64,000 nt of DNA from JANPJV01 sp031425695 (GTDB lineage: Bacteria; Pseudomonadota; Gammaproteobacteria; Xanthomonadales; SZUA-5): assembly GCA_031425695.1 (NCBI GenBank), contig JANPJV010000047.1, positions 1 through 64,000 on the forward strand. Reading direction: 5' to 3'. Below, one piece after another: positions 8,689 to 17,385 of the stretch. The notes under the pieces are model-generated. The model was not told where the DNA came from, made no database searches, and saw nothing but the letters and a program-made list of their open reading frames with translations. Within the stretch, counting starts at the first letter, position 1. The number at the start of each line of letters is the position of its first letter. Both the position numbers and the translations under genes were made by a program.

Positions 8689-9147
8689 ATGCGTGCCGTT
8701 CTGTTGTCGATTCTGTTGCTCTGCTGCAATGTCGCCGTCGCCAAGGATGTTCCCATCACGCCGCTGTGGTCCGGGAGCTGGGCGGTCGAAAACAACGTGC
8801 ATCGCTGCAGTGTGCGCATCAAGTCCGCCGCACCCGCGCCCCTCCAGACCACGGTCATGATCTCGCTGGATCTGTCGTGTGCGTTCGGCGCGACCGCGGT
8901 CACGGCCAATCACACCTTTCCCAACGCCAGCGGTGAAATCATCCCGCTCAAGCACGTCGGATCGGACTTCGGCGCGCCGGCAGCGGCTCCCGCCGACTGG
9001 GGCACGCTCACTGCGTTTGCGGTCTGCGACTGGCGCGGCCCGGCGTTGTATGCCTCCATCGAACGGCATTCGCCGGCGCACGCCGAGTGGGCCGTCTTCC
9101 GCCCGCTGTCGCTCGACTTCGTCAGCGCCAGCAAGCTCTGCATGTAG
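8689..9147 (+). CDS. secreted hypothetical protein
   Basis: A 152-residue exported protein. Residues 1-18 (MRAVLLSILLLCCNVAVA) form a signal peptide, with cleavage before KDVPIT. Start ATG 8689 is supported by AGGAG at 8674-8678; the upstream in-frame ATG at 8632 would bury the signal. The mature part is beta-rich with spaced Cys (in RCSV, LSCAFG, AVCDW and the C-terminal CM), possibly two disulfides. Convergent with the DUF2306-like membrane gene. No family recognised. Confidence 0.7.
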   Translation: MRAVLLSILLLCCNVAVAKDVPITPLWSGSWAVENNVHRCSVRIKSAAPAPLQTTVMISLDLSCAFGATAVTANHTFPNASGEIIPLKHVGSDFGAPAAAPADWGTLTAFAVCDWRGPALYASIERHSPAHAEWAVFRPLSLDFVSASKLCM

Positions 9148-9161
9148 GTCCAGGCTGCCGG

Positions 9162-9875
9162 CTAGGTGGCTTCGCCGATGGGCGTGGACACGGCAGCTGC
9201 CTTGGGTCCACGCCGCCACGGCGAACGCAGCGGTTGGCGGGCGACCTGGATGCGGATGACCCAGTAGAGCAGCGTGAGCGTCACCAGCAATGGCGGAAGC
9301 ATCAGCACGCCGGTCGCGCGGATGGCCTGCGGCAATTCATCCGCCTGCCCGAAGAAAAACGACAGCGTCGCGATCCACATTGCATAGCCGATGCGCCACA
9401 GGTGGCGCGCCAGCCGATGCTTGCCTTCGATGTGTCCGGCCACCAGCAGGCGCACATCGAGCAGGCCGGCCAGCAGGCCGATGAAAGCGAACATGAAGAA
9501 CGCTCCAGCCGGAATGCTGTCGATGGCACCGTTCGGACGCGCCTGGGCCATGAAGGCGAGCAGCAACGCGAAGCCGCCGACGCCAAGCGCGATCGTCATC
9601 AGCCCGACCAGCCAGGTGCGCGCCTGCGCGACCGTGCGCTTGACCGCGAGCACGCCGGTCAGCACGAGGTAGAACGTAAGCGTGCCGGCCACCATGTTGC
9701 CAAGGTTCGGCCGCAGCCAGGTCGCGGCAATCACTGCGCTCAGCGTCATCACCACCATCGATGCGGCGAACAGCATTCCGCTGCGCCGGTGCACGCGCCC
9801 ACCTTTTGCGACGCTGAGGGCGAGTGCGCCCGCGAGCAGGGCGAGCACGCCGGCCGCGACATGGATCCACAACAT
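9162..9875 (-). CDS. DUF2306-like integral membrane protein
   Basis: A 237-residue protein with about seven hydrophobic segments and the N-terminal pattern MLWIHVAAGVLALLAGALAL, HRRSGMLF, typical of DUF2306-type proteins related to heme or cytochrome-like membrane proteins. Conserved His residues occur in the first and fifth segments. GGGAG eight bases before ATG 9873-9875 fixes the start. It stands alone. The family name is from pattern memory; function unknown. Confidence 0.7.
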   Translation of the reverse strand: MLWIHVAAGVLALLAGALALSVAKGGRVHRRSGMLFAASMVVMTLSAVIAATWLRPNLGNMVAGTLTFYLVLTGVLAVKRTVAQARTWLVGLMTIALGVGGFALLLAFMAQARPNGAIDSIPAGAFFMFAFIGLLAGLLDVRLLVAGHIEGKHRLARHLWRIGYAMWIATLSFFFGQADELPQAIRATGVLMLPPLLVTLTLLYWVIRIQVARQPLRSPWRRGPKAAAVSTPIGEAT

Positions 9876-10002
9876 TTCGATTCTCCCGGCGCGGCTTTCG
9901 GTGCGCTGTGGGCGCTACTTTGCTGGGCGCCGGCCAGGACCGACATCGGCTTGCGACGAAGCGCGGAGAGCTGGGCGTGAACCGCGGGAAGGCGTGATGG
10001 GA

Positions 10003-10158
10003 CGCTCTTACGCAGGTCAGGTTGCGTCCGCGGAGGTTGGCTGGTCTCGAGGTAACGATCGGGCGCCACCTGACACTTGGTCGCATCGTCAGGTAGCGCC
10101 CGAGTACCCTCACCGCCATCCCCATTTGCGGGCGGGCGCAACCTGACCTACAAGAGCG
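10003..10158. repeat. REP-like nested inverted repeat (family R1)
   Basis: Within the 408-base gap 9876-10283. The outer arms 10003-10025 and 10136-10158 are complementary (CGCTCTT, GGTCAGGTTGC). Inside lies a second dyad, CGGGCGCCACCTGAC against GTCAGGTAGCGCCCG. Thus four copies of one GGTCAGGTNGCGCCCG-like word alternate in orientation. Other family members are at 12380, 34432, 46340 and 57230. The rest of the gap shows no gene. Confidence 0.8.
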
Positions 10159-10283
10159 CGTGCGCCGCACTCGTCACCGCTCAGCTCCACTCGCGCCCGG
10201 CTCGCCACGCTTCATCGCCTTGTGCTTCCCAGCAGGCGCGCGACCCGGCAGGCTGCAGGCCTCCGATCCCGACAGCTCCATTG

Positions 10284-11387
10284 ATGCCGACCGCGCCGCC
10301 ACCACCCAGCAGCTTTCCGCCGATGTTCGGCTGGAAGCGCGTGCGCGTGGTGCTGATCGCCTGTGTCTCCATCAGCGTGGTGTCCTGGCTGCATGCCGGC
10401 GCCTTGCTGCCAAGCCTGCTGCGCCTGGGCATGGTCGGGGCGCTGGAGCTCGCCGTGTTCGGCCTCCTGGAACGCTGGCCGGCGCGCTTGCCAGCATGGA
10501 TGGCGCGCTGGGCGCTGCAGGTGGTCGCGGTCGCGGTGGTCATTCCGTTCGCGCTCGCCTTGGCCTACTGGCTGACCAGCTTCGGTGACACGCAGGCGTG
10601 GTTCCATGATCCCGCGCGCATGAAGCGGTACGCACTGCAATGCGTGCTCGGCCTGCTCTCGGCGCCGTGGATCGCGATCTCGGCACTGCTGCGCCAGATC
10701 AAGGACGAGGCACGCAACCAGGCGCTCGCCTTCGAGCTCGAGCGCAGTGAATTCGAACGCCAGGTCGTCGACGCGCGGCTGCGCCTGCTGCAGGCGCAGG
10801 TCGAGCCGCATTTCCTGTTCAACACGCTCGCCAATGTGCGCGAGCTGGTCGACTCCGGCTCGGCGCAGGCGTCGCGCATGCTGGGCAGCCTGATCAGCTA
10901 CCTGCGCGCAGCGGTGCCAAGACTGCAGGAGCAGAGCAACACGCTCGAGCAGGAGTTCGAGCTGGTGCGTGCCTACCTCGAGGTCATGCAGATGCGCATG
11001 GAAGACCGCCTCGAGTTCACCCTCACGTGCGTGCCTGAAGCGGCGCACCTGCGCTGTCCGCCGATGATGGTGTTGGCGCTGGTCGAAAATGCCGTGCGCC
11101 ATGGCATCGATCCCAGCGTGCAGGGCGGCGGGATTGCGGTGCGCGCGACCGTGCGCAGCTCCGTCTGTCGCGTCGAGGTGGCCGACTCCGGCGTCGGCCT
11201 GCGGCATGCAAACGACGGGCTCGGCACCGGCCTGCCGAGCCTGCGCGAACGCTTGGCGCTGAGCTTCGGCGAACACGCGCGCCTGGAGGTGAAAGCACGC
11301 GAGCCGCGTGGCGTAATTGCCACGATCGAGTTTCCAACCTCGTCAAGAGCGTCTGCGCACAGCGCAGACCCACCAAAGGCGCACTAG
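10284..11387 (+). CDS. LytS/YehU-family sensor histidine kinase
   Basis: A 367-residue membrane kinase. Four hydrophobic segments fill about 20-135. A coiled coil (140-170) leads to the His_kinase box VEPHFLFNTL with phospho-acceptor H176, the N box LVENAVRHG (N269) and the G-box ADSGVGL...GTGLPSLRERL. No periplasmic sensor domain is seen, so the signal is probably sensed in the membrane. Start ATG 10284 is the first that precedes the membrane part closely; ATG 10323 is possible. The last 16 residues (about 352-367) and the stop are encoded by a REP-like repeat. Partner: the LytTR regulator 200 bases downstream. Confidence 0.85.
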   Translation: MPTAPPPPSSFPPMFGWKRVRVVLIACVSISVVSWLHAGALLPSLLRLGMVGALELAVFGLLERWPARLPAWMARWALQVVAVAVVIPFALALAYWLTSFGDTQAWFHDPARMKRYALQCVLGLLSAPWIAISALLRQIKDEARNQALAFELERSEFERQVVDARLRLLQAQVEPHFLFNTLANVRELVDSGSAQASRMLGSLISYLRAAVPRLQEQSNTLEQEFELVRAYLEVMQMRMEDRLEFTLTCVPEAAHLRCPPMMVLALVENAVRHGIDPSVQGGGIAVRATVRSSVCRVEVADSGVGLRHANDGLGTGLPSLRERLALSFGEHARLEVKAREPRGVIATIEFPTSSRASAHSADPPKAH

Positions 11388-11448
11388 CCTTGGGGCGCCA
11401 TGAACCCACTTTTTGCTGGTGGTGGGTCTGCGCTGCGCGCGGACGCTT
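11351..11448. repeat. REP-like inverted pair (family R2)
   Basis: The unit GTGGGTCTGCGCTGCGCGC with the tail GGACGCTT lies forward at 11421-11448, and its complement at 11351-11374. Each unit has an internal dyad (GTCTGCGC with GCGCGGAC). The left copy lies inside the 3' end of the histidine kinase gene. The element thus sits between kinase and response regulator genes. Other members: 14503, 60521, half-copy 35167, variant 29743. Confidence 0.8.
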
Positions 11449-11586
11449 CACCCAGCTCCCTCGGAAGCGTCCAGCCCTCGGCCGAGCCTCGGGCGTTCGA
11501 CGGCGCAGGACGCTGCGCATCCCAGCGGCGCCGTCTTACCCACGCACAGCGCAGAATCGCCAGAGGCGCGGTAATGTGGGGGCGAC

Positions 11587-12363
11587 ATGAGCCCGACCGC
11601 CTTGATTGCCGACGACGAGCCGCTGCTGCTGCGCTCACTGGCACGCATGCTCGGCGAGGCATGGCCCGCGCTCAAGGTGGTCGCGCAGGCCCGGCATGGA
11701 CGCGAAGCCGTCGATCTCTTCGAAGCCCTGCGACCGGACATCTGCTTTCTCGATGTGCACATGCCCGGCATGTCCGGCGTGGAGGCGGCGGCATTGATCG
11801 GGCGGCGCGTGCATCTGGTGTTCGTCACCGCCTATCACCAGTACGCAGTGCAGGCGTTCGAGCATGGTGCGCTCGACTACCTGGTCAAGCCGGTCGAGCC
11901 GGCGCGTCTCGCCGACACCGTCGCCCGCCTGCAGCAGCGCCTCGCCGGCGCCCATGCATTCCCGCAGACCGATGCGCTGCTCGACGAGCTGGCCGCGCGC
12001 CTCGAGAAAAAGGTGGCTCCGCCCGGCTTGCGCTGGTTGCGCGCTTCGGTCGGCCAGAGCGTGCGCCTGGTGGCGGTCGACGAGATCGACTATCTGCGCT
12101 CGGAAGACAAGTACACCTCCATTGCCTGGCGCGACGACCGTGGCAAGCTGGGCGAGTCGGTGATCCGCACGCCGCTCAAGGAGCTTGCCGCGCAGCTCGA
12201 TCCGAATCAGTTCGTGCAGGTGCACCGTTCGGTCGTCGTCAACCTGCGTGCAATCGACCACGTCCTGCGCCAGGACAACGACACCGCCGAGATCCATCTG
12301 CGCGGCCGCCCCGAACGACTTCCCGTGAGCCGCAGTTACCTGCATCTGTTCCGGCAGATGTAA
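11587..12363 (+). CDS. LytTR-family response regulator
   Basis: A 258-residue two-component regulator. The receiver domain (5-120) has acidic pocket DDE at 9-11, phospho-acceptor D56 in CFLDVHMPG, Thr in FVTAYHQY and K101 in LVKP. The LytTR DNA-binding domain (about 148-258) has IDYLRSEDKYT, FVQVHRSVVVNL and PVSRSYLHLFR. The start ATG follows a GGGGGCGAC stretch. Partner of the upstream LytS-like kinase. Targets cannot be read from the sequence; homologues control surface or extracellular functions. Confidence 0.9.
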   Translation: MSPTALIADDEPLLLRSLARMLGEAWPALKVVAQARHGREAVDLFEALRPDICFLDVHMPGMSGVEAAALIGRRVHLVFVTAYHQYAVQAFEHGALDYLVKPVEPARLADTVARLQQRLAGAHAFPQTDALLDELAARLEKKVAPPGLRWLRASVGQSVRLVAVDEIDYLRSEDKYTSIAWRDDRGKLGESVIRTPLKELAAQLDPNQFVQVHRSVVVNLRAIDHVLRQDNDTAEIHLRGRPERLPVSRSYLHLFRQM

Positions 12364-12379
12364 CGATGGCTTCTTTGCT

Positions 12380-12473
12380 CACGTAGGCGTGTTGCCCGCG
12401 CAAGCGGGCTACTTGACGGTTCGCAAGGTCCGTCATGTAGTCCGCTTGCGCGGACGACATGACCTACATCAAA
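12380..12473. repeat. REP-like inverted pair (family R1)
   Basis: Two inverted units of the form GTAGGYSATGTTGCCCGC, a short loop, GCGGGCTACTTGACGG. Each unit has its own small hairpin (CCCGC-GCAA-GCGGG, and TCCGC-TTGC-GCGGA). The pair lies between the convergent response-regulator and hutD genes and may act as a two-way terminator. Confidence 0.8.
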
Positions 12474-12496
12474 TCCCCTAGGACGGCGCGCGAAAC

Positions 12497-13078
12497 TCAT
12501 TCCATGCCGCTGGCGTCGAGCTCCATCCACAGCGCGCTGGCCGCCTCGACCTCGACTTGGCTCCCGGCCCCGATGCGGCGCCAGCCGAGCGTTGCGCGTG
12601 GCAGCTCGATCGCCACCCCGTCGACGCTGACTATCGCGCTATCGGCCGGGCTGAACAGCGCCACGATGCTGGCGCGCTCCAGCAGCGTGCGCGAGCGGCC
12701 GCTCAGGCGCCGCATGTGGCTCGGACGCGGCGCGTCGGCTGGGCTTTTCACCATCAGGTTGAGATCACGCACGGCCCCGCGGATGAGCGCGCACTCGACC
12801 GCGTCGGTGCCACCAAACTCCACTGGCTCAGCGCCTGTCGTCAGCTCGAGCGTGCGCTCGGAGAAGCTCAGCCGCACACCCACCCCGCGCAGGATGGCGA
12901 GCCAGCGGCGCACCCCCTCGAAGTGCGAAAACGGGCCATTGCTCGCCACCTCCGCGACCGAGATCCGCCATACCCATGCACTCGCGTCCGGCCAGGCAAT
13001 CAGCTCGCGGGTGACGCCGCCGCCGTTTTTCCAGGGTGTCGGTGGAATGTCGATGAGCGGGATCAGGCGCCAGGTCAT
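12497..13078 (-). CDS. hutD: HutD family protein
   Basis: A 193-residue cupin-fold protein of the HutD/Ves family. The N-terminus MTWRLIPLIDIPPTPWKNGGGVTREL carries the family mark PWKNGGGxTREL; WVWRISVAEV and GPFSHFEGVRRWLAILRG follow. HutD proteins are associated with histidine utilisation as possible governors of urocanate level, but no other hut gene is in the window. The start matches the family N-terminus. Alternative: the related Ves protein of cold-stress response. Confidence 0.85.
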   Translation of the reverse strand: MTWRLIPLIDIPPTPWKNGGGVTRELIAWPDASAWVWRISVAEVASNGPFSHFEGVRRWLAILRGVGVRLSFSERTLELTTGAEPVEFGGTDAVECALIRGAVRDLNLMVKSPADAPRPSHMRRLSGRSRTLLERASIVALFSPADSAIVSVDGVAIELPRATLGWRRIGAGSQVEVEAASALWMELDASGME

Positions 13079-13126
13079 GGGTTGCGTCCGGAAGTCGCGT
13101 GGCAGTGCGTAGTGTCACGCAATCGC

Positions 13127-13142
13127 GCTCGCGATCGCGAGC
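13127..13142. other. perfect 16-bp palindrome in a divergent promoter region
   Basis: GCTCGCGATCGCGAGC is fully self-complementary and lies between hutD (leftward) and the CsbD-family gene (rightward). It holds the core GCGATCGC. It could be a regulator site; chance is possible in GC-rich DNA. Confidence 0.4.
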
Positions 13143-13257
13143 CCGCAGGGCGAACCCGACTATGTGCGCCTGCGCACCGACATGCGCGTGCAACGCGGAC
13201 GATCGTGCAGGCGTTGCCGGGCACTTAGCTCCGACACACTACCCAAGGAGAGCACGC

Positions 13258-13431
13258 ATGAACAAAGATCAGGTCGAAGGCCGCGTCGAGCAGGTCAAGG
13301 GCAAGGCCAAGGAACTGGCTGGCAAGGTCGTCAGCCCGGCCATGGAGGCCGAAGGCAAGGTCCAGAACAAGAAGGGCAAGGTGCAGGCCGCGTACGGCGA
13401 CGTCAAGGAAGACATCAAAGACGCGCTCTGA
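13258..13431 (+). CDS. CsbD family stress protein
   Basis: A 57-residue, Lys/Glu-rich helical protein: MNKDQVEGRVEQVKGKAKEL is the CsbD-family start, followed by KVQNKKGKVQAAYGDVKEDI. AAGGAG at 13245-13250, seven bases before ATG 13258, fixes the start; longer in-frame starts are rejected. CsbD proteins are abundant in general stress responses; molecular role unknown. A monocistronic location upstream of ypfJ is likely. Confidence 0.9.
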   Translation: MNKDQVEGRVEQVKGKAKELAGKVVSPAMEAEGKVQNKKGKVQAAYGDVKEDIKDAL

Positions 13432-13636
13432 AATCAGCTGCAGCGCGTGCCGGCGACGGGCTGGGGCCATGCCTCCGCCCGTCGCTCGTTGCGATGCGGT
13501 TGTTCCAGTTTCCATGCGCCTGGCTGAACGCCGCGCCGATTTCTACCGCGTCTCCACCTGCTACGGTGGAGGCTATTGTCGAGCTTGAACACGGCTAGCT
13601 GCCGACCGACCACTGACTCACCCAAGGAGATCCTCG

Positions 13637-14497
13637 ATGAAATGGGAAAAAGCCCGCCAAAGTTCCAATGTCGAGGATCGACGCGGCGGTGGAATGCGTG
13701 CCGGCGGCGTCGGCATCGGCACCCTGGTCATCGCGCTGATCATCGGCTGGGTCACCGGCGTCAATCCGCTGCAGATTCTTGGCCTGATGGGCGGGCAACA
13801 GGGCGGCCAGGTCACGGCGCCGACACCAGAGCAGGAAGCGGCCAATGCGGCTGATCCGCGCCGCAAGTTCGTCGCTGCCATCCTCGGCGATACCGAGGAC
13901 GTCTGGGGCAAGCTCTTCAGCGCGAGTGGCTCGCAGTATCCCAACCCCACGCTGGTGCTGTTCGAAGGGGCGGTCGCCTCGGCCTGCGGCCAGGCCAGCT
14001 CCGCAGTCGGGCCGTTCTATTGCCCCGGCGACCAGCGCCTGTATATCGATCTTGGATTCTTCCGGGAAATGCAGTCGCGCCTCGGCGGCGGCGGCGACAT
14101 GGCCGAGGCCTACGTGATCGCGCATGAGGTCGGGCATCACATCCAGGCACTGACCGGCGTCGTGCAGCAGGTCAATCAAGCCCGCCAGAATGGCCAGGAC
14201 GTCGAAGGCGACAATGGCCTGCTGGTCCGCCAGGAACTGCAAGCCGACTGCTACGCCGGCGTCTGGGCCCACCACGCCCAGGCTCGCCACCAGTGGCTCG
14301 AGGAAGGCGACATCGAGGAAGCCCTGAACACCGCCAGCGCCATCGGCGATGACAAGCTGCAGAAGCAGAGCCGCGGCGAAGTCCGGCCCGATGCCTTCAC
14401 CCACGGCACCAGCCAGCAACGCGTTCGCTGGTTCACCGAGGGCTTCCGCAACGGCCGCACCGAAGGCTGCGACACGTTTAGCGTGGGCACGCCGTAG
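13637..14497 (+). CDS. ypfJ: YpfJ-type neutral zinc metallopeptidase
   Basis: A 286-residue membrane-anchored predicted zinc protease. It starts MKWEKARQSSNVEDRRG, the usual YpfJ N-terminus. One transmembrane helix covers about 22-42. The extracytoplasmic domain carries HEVGHH at 163-168 with an additional acidic ligand region in LQADCYAGVWAHH. The end GTSQQRVRWFTEGFRNGR is family-like. AAGGAG precedes the ATG. Length is normal. Physiological substrate unknown. Confidence 0.9.
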   Translation: MKWEKARQSSNVEDRRGGGMRAGGVGIGTLVIALIIGWVTGVNPLQILGLMGGQQGGQVTAPTPEQEAANAADPRRKFVAAILGDTEDVWGKLFSASGSQYPNPTLVLFEGAVASACGQASSAVGPFYCPGDQRLYIDLGFFREMQSRLGGGGDMAEAYVIAHEVGHHIQALTGVVQQVNQARQNGQDVEGDNGLLVRQELQADCYAGVWAHHAQARHQWLEEGDIEEALNTASAIGDDKLQKQSRGEVRPDAFTHGTSQQRVRWFTEGFRNGRTEGCDTFSVGTP

Positions 14498-14502
14498 GCT
14501 CC

Positions 14503-14578
14503 AGTGGGTCTGCGCTGCGCACGCTTTTTGGGTTCCTGGCGAAGCTAAAAAGCGTCCGCGCACAGCGCAGACCCACCA
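14503..14578. repeat. REP-like inverted pair (family R2)
   Basis: GTGGGTCTGCGCTGCGCACG starts at 14504 and its inverted partner ends with GCGCAGACCCACC at 14578; the arms are separated by about 20 bases. It lies just after the ypfJ stop, and the minus-strand kinase gene reads into it, taking its last codons and stop from the right arm. Confidence 0.8.
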
Positions 14579-17340
14579 ACGCCGCCTCGCCATCGCGGGT
14601 GGTCGGGCGGATAGCGGTTCGCGAGGTTCGCGGCAATCTTGCGAAAACCCGCGCAATCGCCATTCGCCGCGGTGGCGAGCGCATCGCGATAGGGCGCTTG
14701 CCAAGGTTCGTTGAGTGCTTCGTGGTGGATTTGCTGCAGGCTCTTGAGGGCATCGTCCGGGCTTCCCTTCGCAAGTTGCCAGCGTGCAAGGACGAGCAGG
14801 CCAAGGCCGTTCTCGGGGTGGCGTGGATCGAGTGCTTCGCGTTGCTGGGCCCTGACCTCGGCGAGCAGGGCTCCCGCCTGCTCAGGTAAATTGTTGGCGA
14901 GGGCAACATCGGCGAGGCCGATGCGACAGCGTGCGAACATCGGGTTCTGCTGCAGCTTCGACGCCAGCAACCCGTCGACGCAGGCGCTGAAGTGCCTGCG
15001 CGCACGTTCCAGGTCGCCGAGCTCGAGGGCAACGATCCCGGCGGTGCGTTCGGCGCGGTTGACCGGGAGGCTCGCCGCCGCGAGCTTGGCGCGCAGCCCG
15101 ACAAGTGCGGCCGCGGCGAGTGCATCGGCGCGCGCGAGCTCGCCGGCTGCGGCGAGCACCATCGCGTGGTTGGACTGCAGCACCAGCGCAAGATGGTTGT
15201 CGGCTCCGTAGCGAGCAAGCCCGAGCTCTACGGCGTCGGCCAGATGGGTGAGCGCCGGTGCCAGCTCGCCGGCGCCGAACTCGGTCATGCCTAGATTGTT
15301 GAGGCGCAGGGCATATTCGGGTGATGTCGTCCCGAGCGCTTCGATGAAGGGCGGAAGCGAGGCGCGGTGCAAGGCAAGCGCCTCGCGGAAGCGTCCGCGC
15401 ACGGACAAGACCCCGGCTAGATTGTTTTGGTCGCGCGAGGTCCGCAAGGGTTCTACCTTGAGCTCGAGCCCGAGTTGCAGGGTCTGCCGCAGATAGTCTT
15501 CGGCGGCGTCGAGGCGTCCCAAGTTCTGCAGGATCTGACCCATCTGGCCGATGGCGTCGAGGCGGCGGCGCCGACCGTCCGGCGTGTCCGGCAGGGCGGC
15601 CAGCGCGCGCGTACACACGGCTAATGCGTCCTCCCCGCGGCCGAGGACATGCAGAGCAGCTGCGCGCGAAATCATCAGCGTTGCGCGCTGCTCGTCTTCC
15701 AGGCCATCGATACCTTGATCGACGCGCGCGAGCAGCTGCGCACTGAGTCGCTCGGCCTCCTGACTCTGGCCGCGCGTATTGAGCAACATGACGCGGTTCA
15801 GCGTGACATGGTCAAGCTCGGCTGGATCAAGGCGCGCGCCAATCTGCGCGGCGGCGGCAAGGTGGCGCTCGGCGTTGTCGTGCAGCCCGAGTTCTCTCTC
15901 GATGTCGCCTAAGGTGCGCAGCAATTCGACGCGTACGGACGCATCGATCTGCGTGTCCTGTTCGAGCTTGGCGGCACCGGCTTCGAGAATTTCGCGGGCC
16001 GACAGCTCCTTGCCACGGGCCGTTTGCGGACTGGCGCTGGTGAGCACATCGCGCAGCAGCGTGAGGCTCTGCTCGGCGCGGTCGCGCTCGCTGCGCGTGA
16101 CCGTCAGCTGGCGCTGGCGATCGATCGCGAAGGCAACTGTGAGCGCCACTGCCAGCGCCGCCGCCGCCACCGCAAAAAGGTTGCGGCCGATGAACTTGCG
16201 GGCGTGATAGAGCCGGCTGCCCTGGCGCGCCAACACCGGCTTGCCCGCCAGGAAGCGCTCCAGGTCGTCAGCGAGCGCCGATGGGCTGATGTAGCGTTCG
16301 TGTGGCTCCTTGCGCAACGCCTTGAGCACGATCTCGTCGAGATCACCGGCGAGCTCCCTGCGTAGCTGCCTGGTGTCGATGCCTTTGTGGGTCTGCCCGG
16401 CAGCGCGTATGACCGTGCTCGGCGCCAGCGGCGGCTCCTCGCAGATGGCGCGGGCAATGTCGAGATCGGTGGTGGCGCTGCCGCGATAGGGAAGTGCGCC
16501 GCACAACAACTCGCACAACACGACACCGAGCGTGTACACGTCCGAGGCGGTGCCGATCGTCGCGCCGCGGATCTGCTCGGGACTCGCGTAGCGCATGGTC
16601 ATTGCGCGCATCCCGAGCGCAGTCACGGTGGCATCGCGACCGGTCGGTAGCAGTCGGGCGATGCCGAAATCGAGGAGCTTGGGCTCACCGCTCGCATCGA
16701 CGAGGATGTTGGCGGGCTTGAGGTCGCGGTGCACGATCAGCTGCTGGTGCGCATGCTGCACGGCGCTGCAGATCTTGTTGAACAGGCGGATGCGGGTGGG
16801 CAGATCCGGCGCTCTCGCGCCCACCCAGGCCATCAGCGTGGTCCCTTCGATGTAGTCGAGCACCAGGTACGGCCGGCCATCGGTGGTCGTTCCGCCATCG
16901 AGGAAACGCGCGATGTTGGGGTGCTGCAGTGCCGCGAGGATTGCCCGCTCGGCGAGGAAGCCTCCGAGCGCGCCAGGCGCCGAGAGCAAGCCCAAGCCCA
17001 GGATCTTGAGCGCGACCTGCTGGGTGAAGCCTTCGCCCCGGCGCAGTGCCAGGAAGACCACGCCCATGCCGCCGCGCCCGAGCACGCGCTCGAGGGTCAG
17101 CTCCGGCGGCAGCAGCTTCTGCAAGCTCGCGAGCTCGAGTTCTTCCGGCGCAGCTTGCGCGGCCGCCTTCACGGTGGGCACGTCGCAGGATGACGCGTAC
17201 AGCGCACGCACCTGCGAAGCCAGCACCGCATCGTCGGCGTCCAACGCGGCGAGGTGCGCTTCGCGCGCCGTCGGAGCGAGCGCCAGCAGGCGCATCAGTT
17301 CCGCCTTCGCGCGCCGATAGCTTTCGCGGTCCTGGCTCAT
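14545..17340 (-). CDS. Ser/Thr protein kinase with C-terminal TPR region
   Basis: A 931-residue Hanks-type kinase. Kinase domain about 82-365: glycine loop GRGGMG (88-93), K112 in VALKIL, HRDLKPAN at 204-211, DFG at 224-226, ASPEQ activation segment. One transmembrane helix at about 386-407, then a long helical part (410-910) with TPR-like spacing, predicted outside the cytoplasm. The final residues (GGVGGSALCADAF) are encoded by the R2 repeat, so the native C-terminus probably ended just earlier. It follows the M14 peptidase gene by 45 bases on the same strand. No sigma factor gene adjoins it, unlike the second kinase at 23406. Confidence 0.9.
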   Translation of the reverse strand: MSQDRESYRRAKAELMRLLALAPTAREAHLAALDADDAVLASQVRALYASSCDVPTVKAAAQAAPEELELASLQKLLPPELTLERVLGRGGMGVVFLALRRGEGFTQQVALKILGLGLLSAPGALGGFLAERAILAALQHPNIARFLDGGTTTDGRPYLVLDYIEGTTLMAWVGARAPDLPTRIRLFNKICSAVQHAHQQLIVHRDLKPANILVDASGEPKLLDFGIARLLPTGRDATVTALGMRAMTMRYASPEQIRGATIGTASDVYTLGVVLCELLCGALPYRGSATTDLDIARAICEEPPLAPSTVIRAAGQTHKGIDTRQLRRELAGDLDEIVLKALRKEPHERYISPSALADDLERFLAGKPVLARQGSRLYHARKFIGRNLFAVAAAALAVALTVAFAIDRQRQLTVTRSERDRAEQSLTLLRDVLTSASPQTARGKELSAREILEAGAAKLEQDTQIDASVRVELLRTLGDIERELGLHDNAERHLAAAAQIGARLDPAELDHVTLNRVMLLNTRGQSQEAERLSAQLLARVDQGIDGLEDEQRATLMISRAAALHVLGRGEDALAVCTRALAALPDTPDGRRRRLDAIGQMGQILQNLGRLDAAEDYLRQTLQLGLELKVEPLRTSRDQNNLAGVLSVRGRFREALALHRASLPPFIEALGTTSPEYALRLNNLGMTEFGAGELAPALTHLADAVELGLARYGADNHLALVLQSNHAMVLAAAGELARADALAAAALVGLRAKLAAASLPVNRAERTAGIVALELGDLERARRHFSACVDGLLASKLQQNPMFARCRIGLADVALANNLPEQAGALLAEVRAQQREALDPRHPENGLGLLVLARWQLAKGSPDDALKSLQQIHHEALNEPWQAPYRDALATAANGDCAGFRKIAANLANRYPPDHPRWRGGVGGSALCADAF

Positions 17341-17385
17341 CGCCGCCTTGCCGTGCGCTGTGTGCCCTCAGGTTACACGAGCGGC

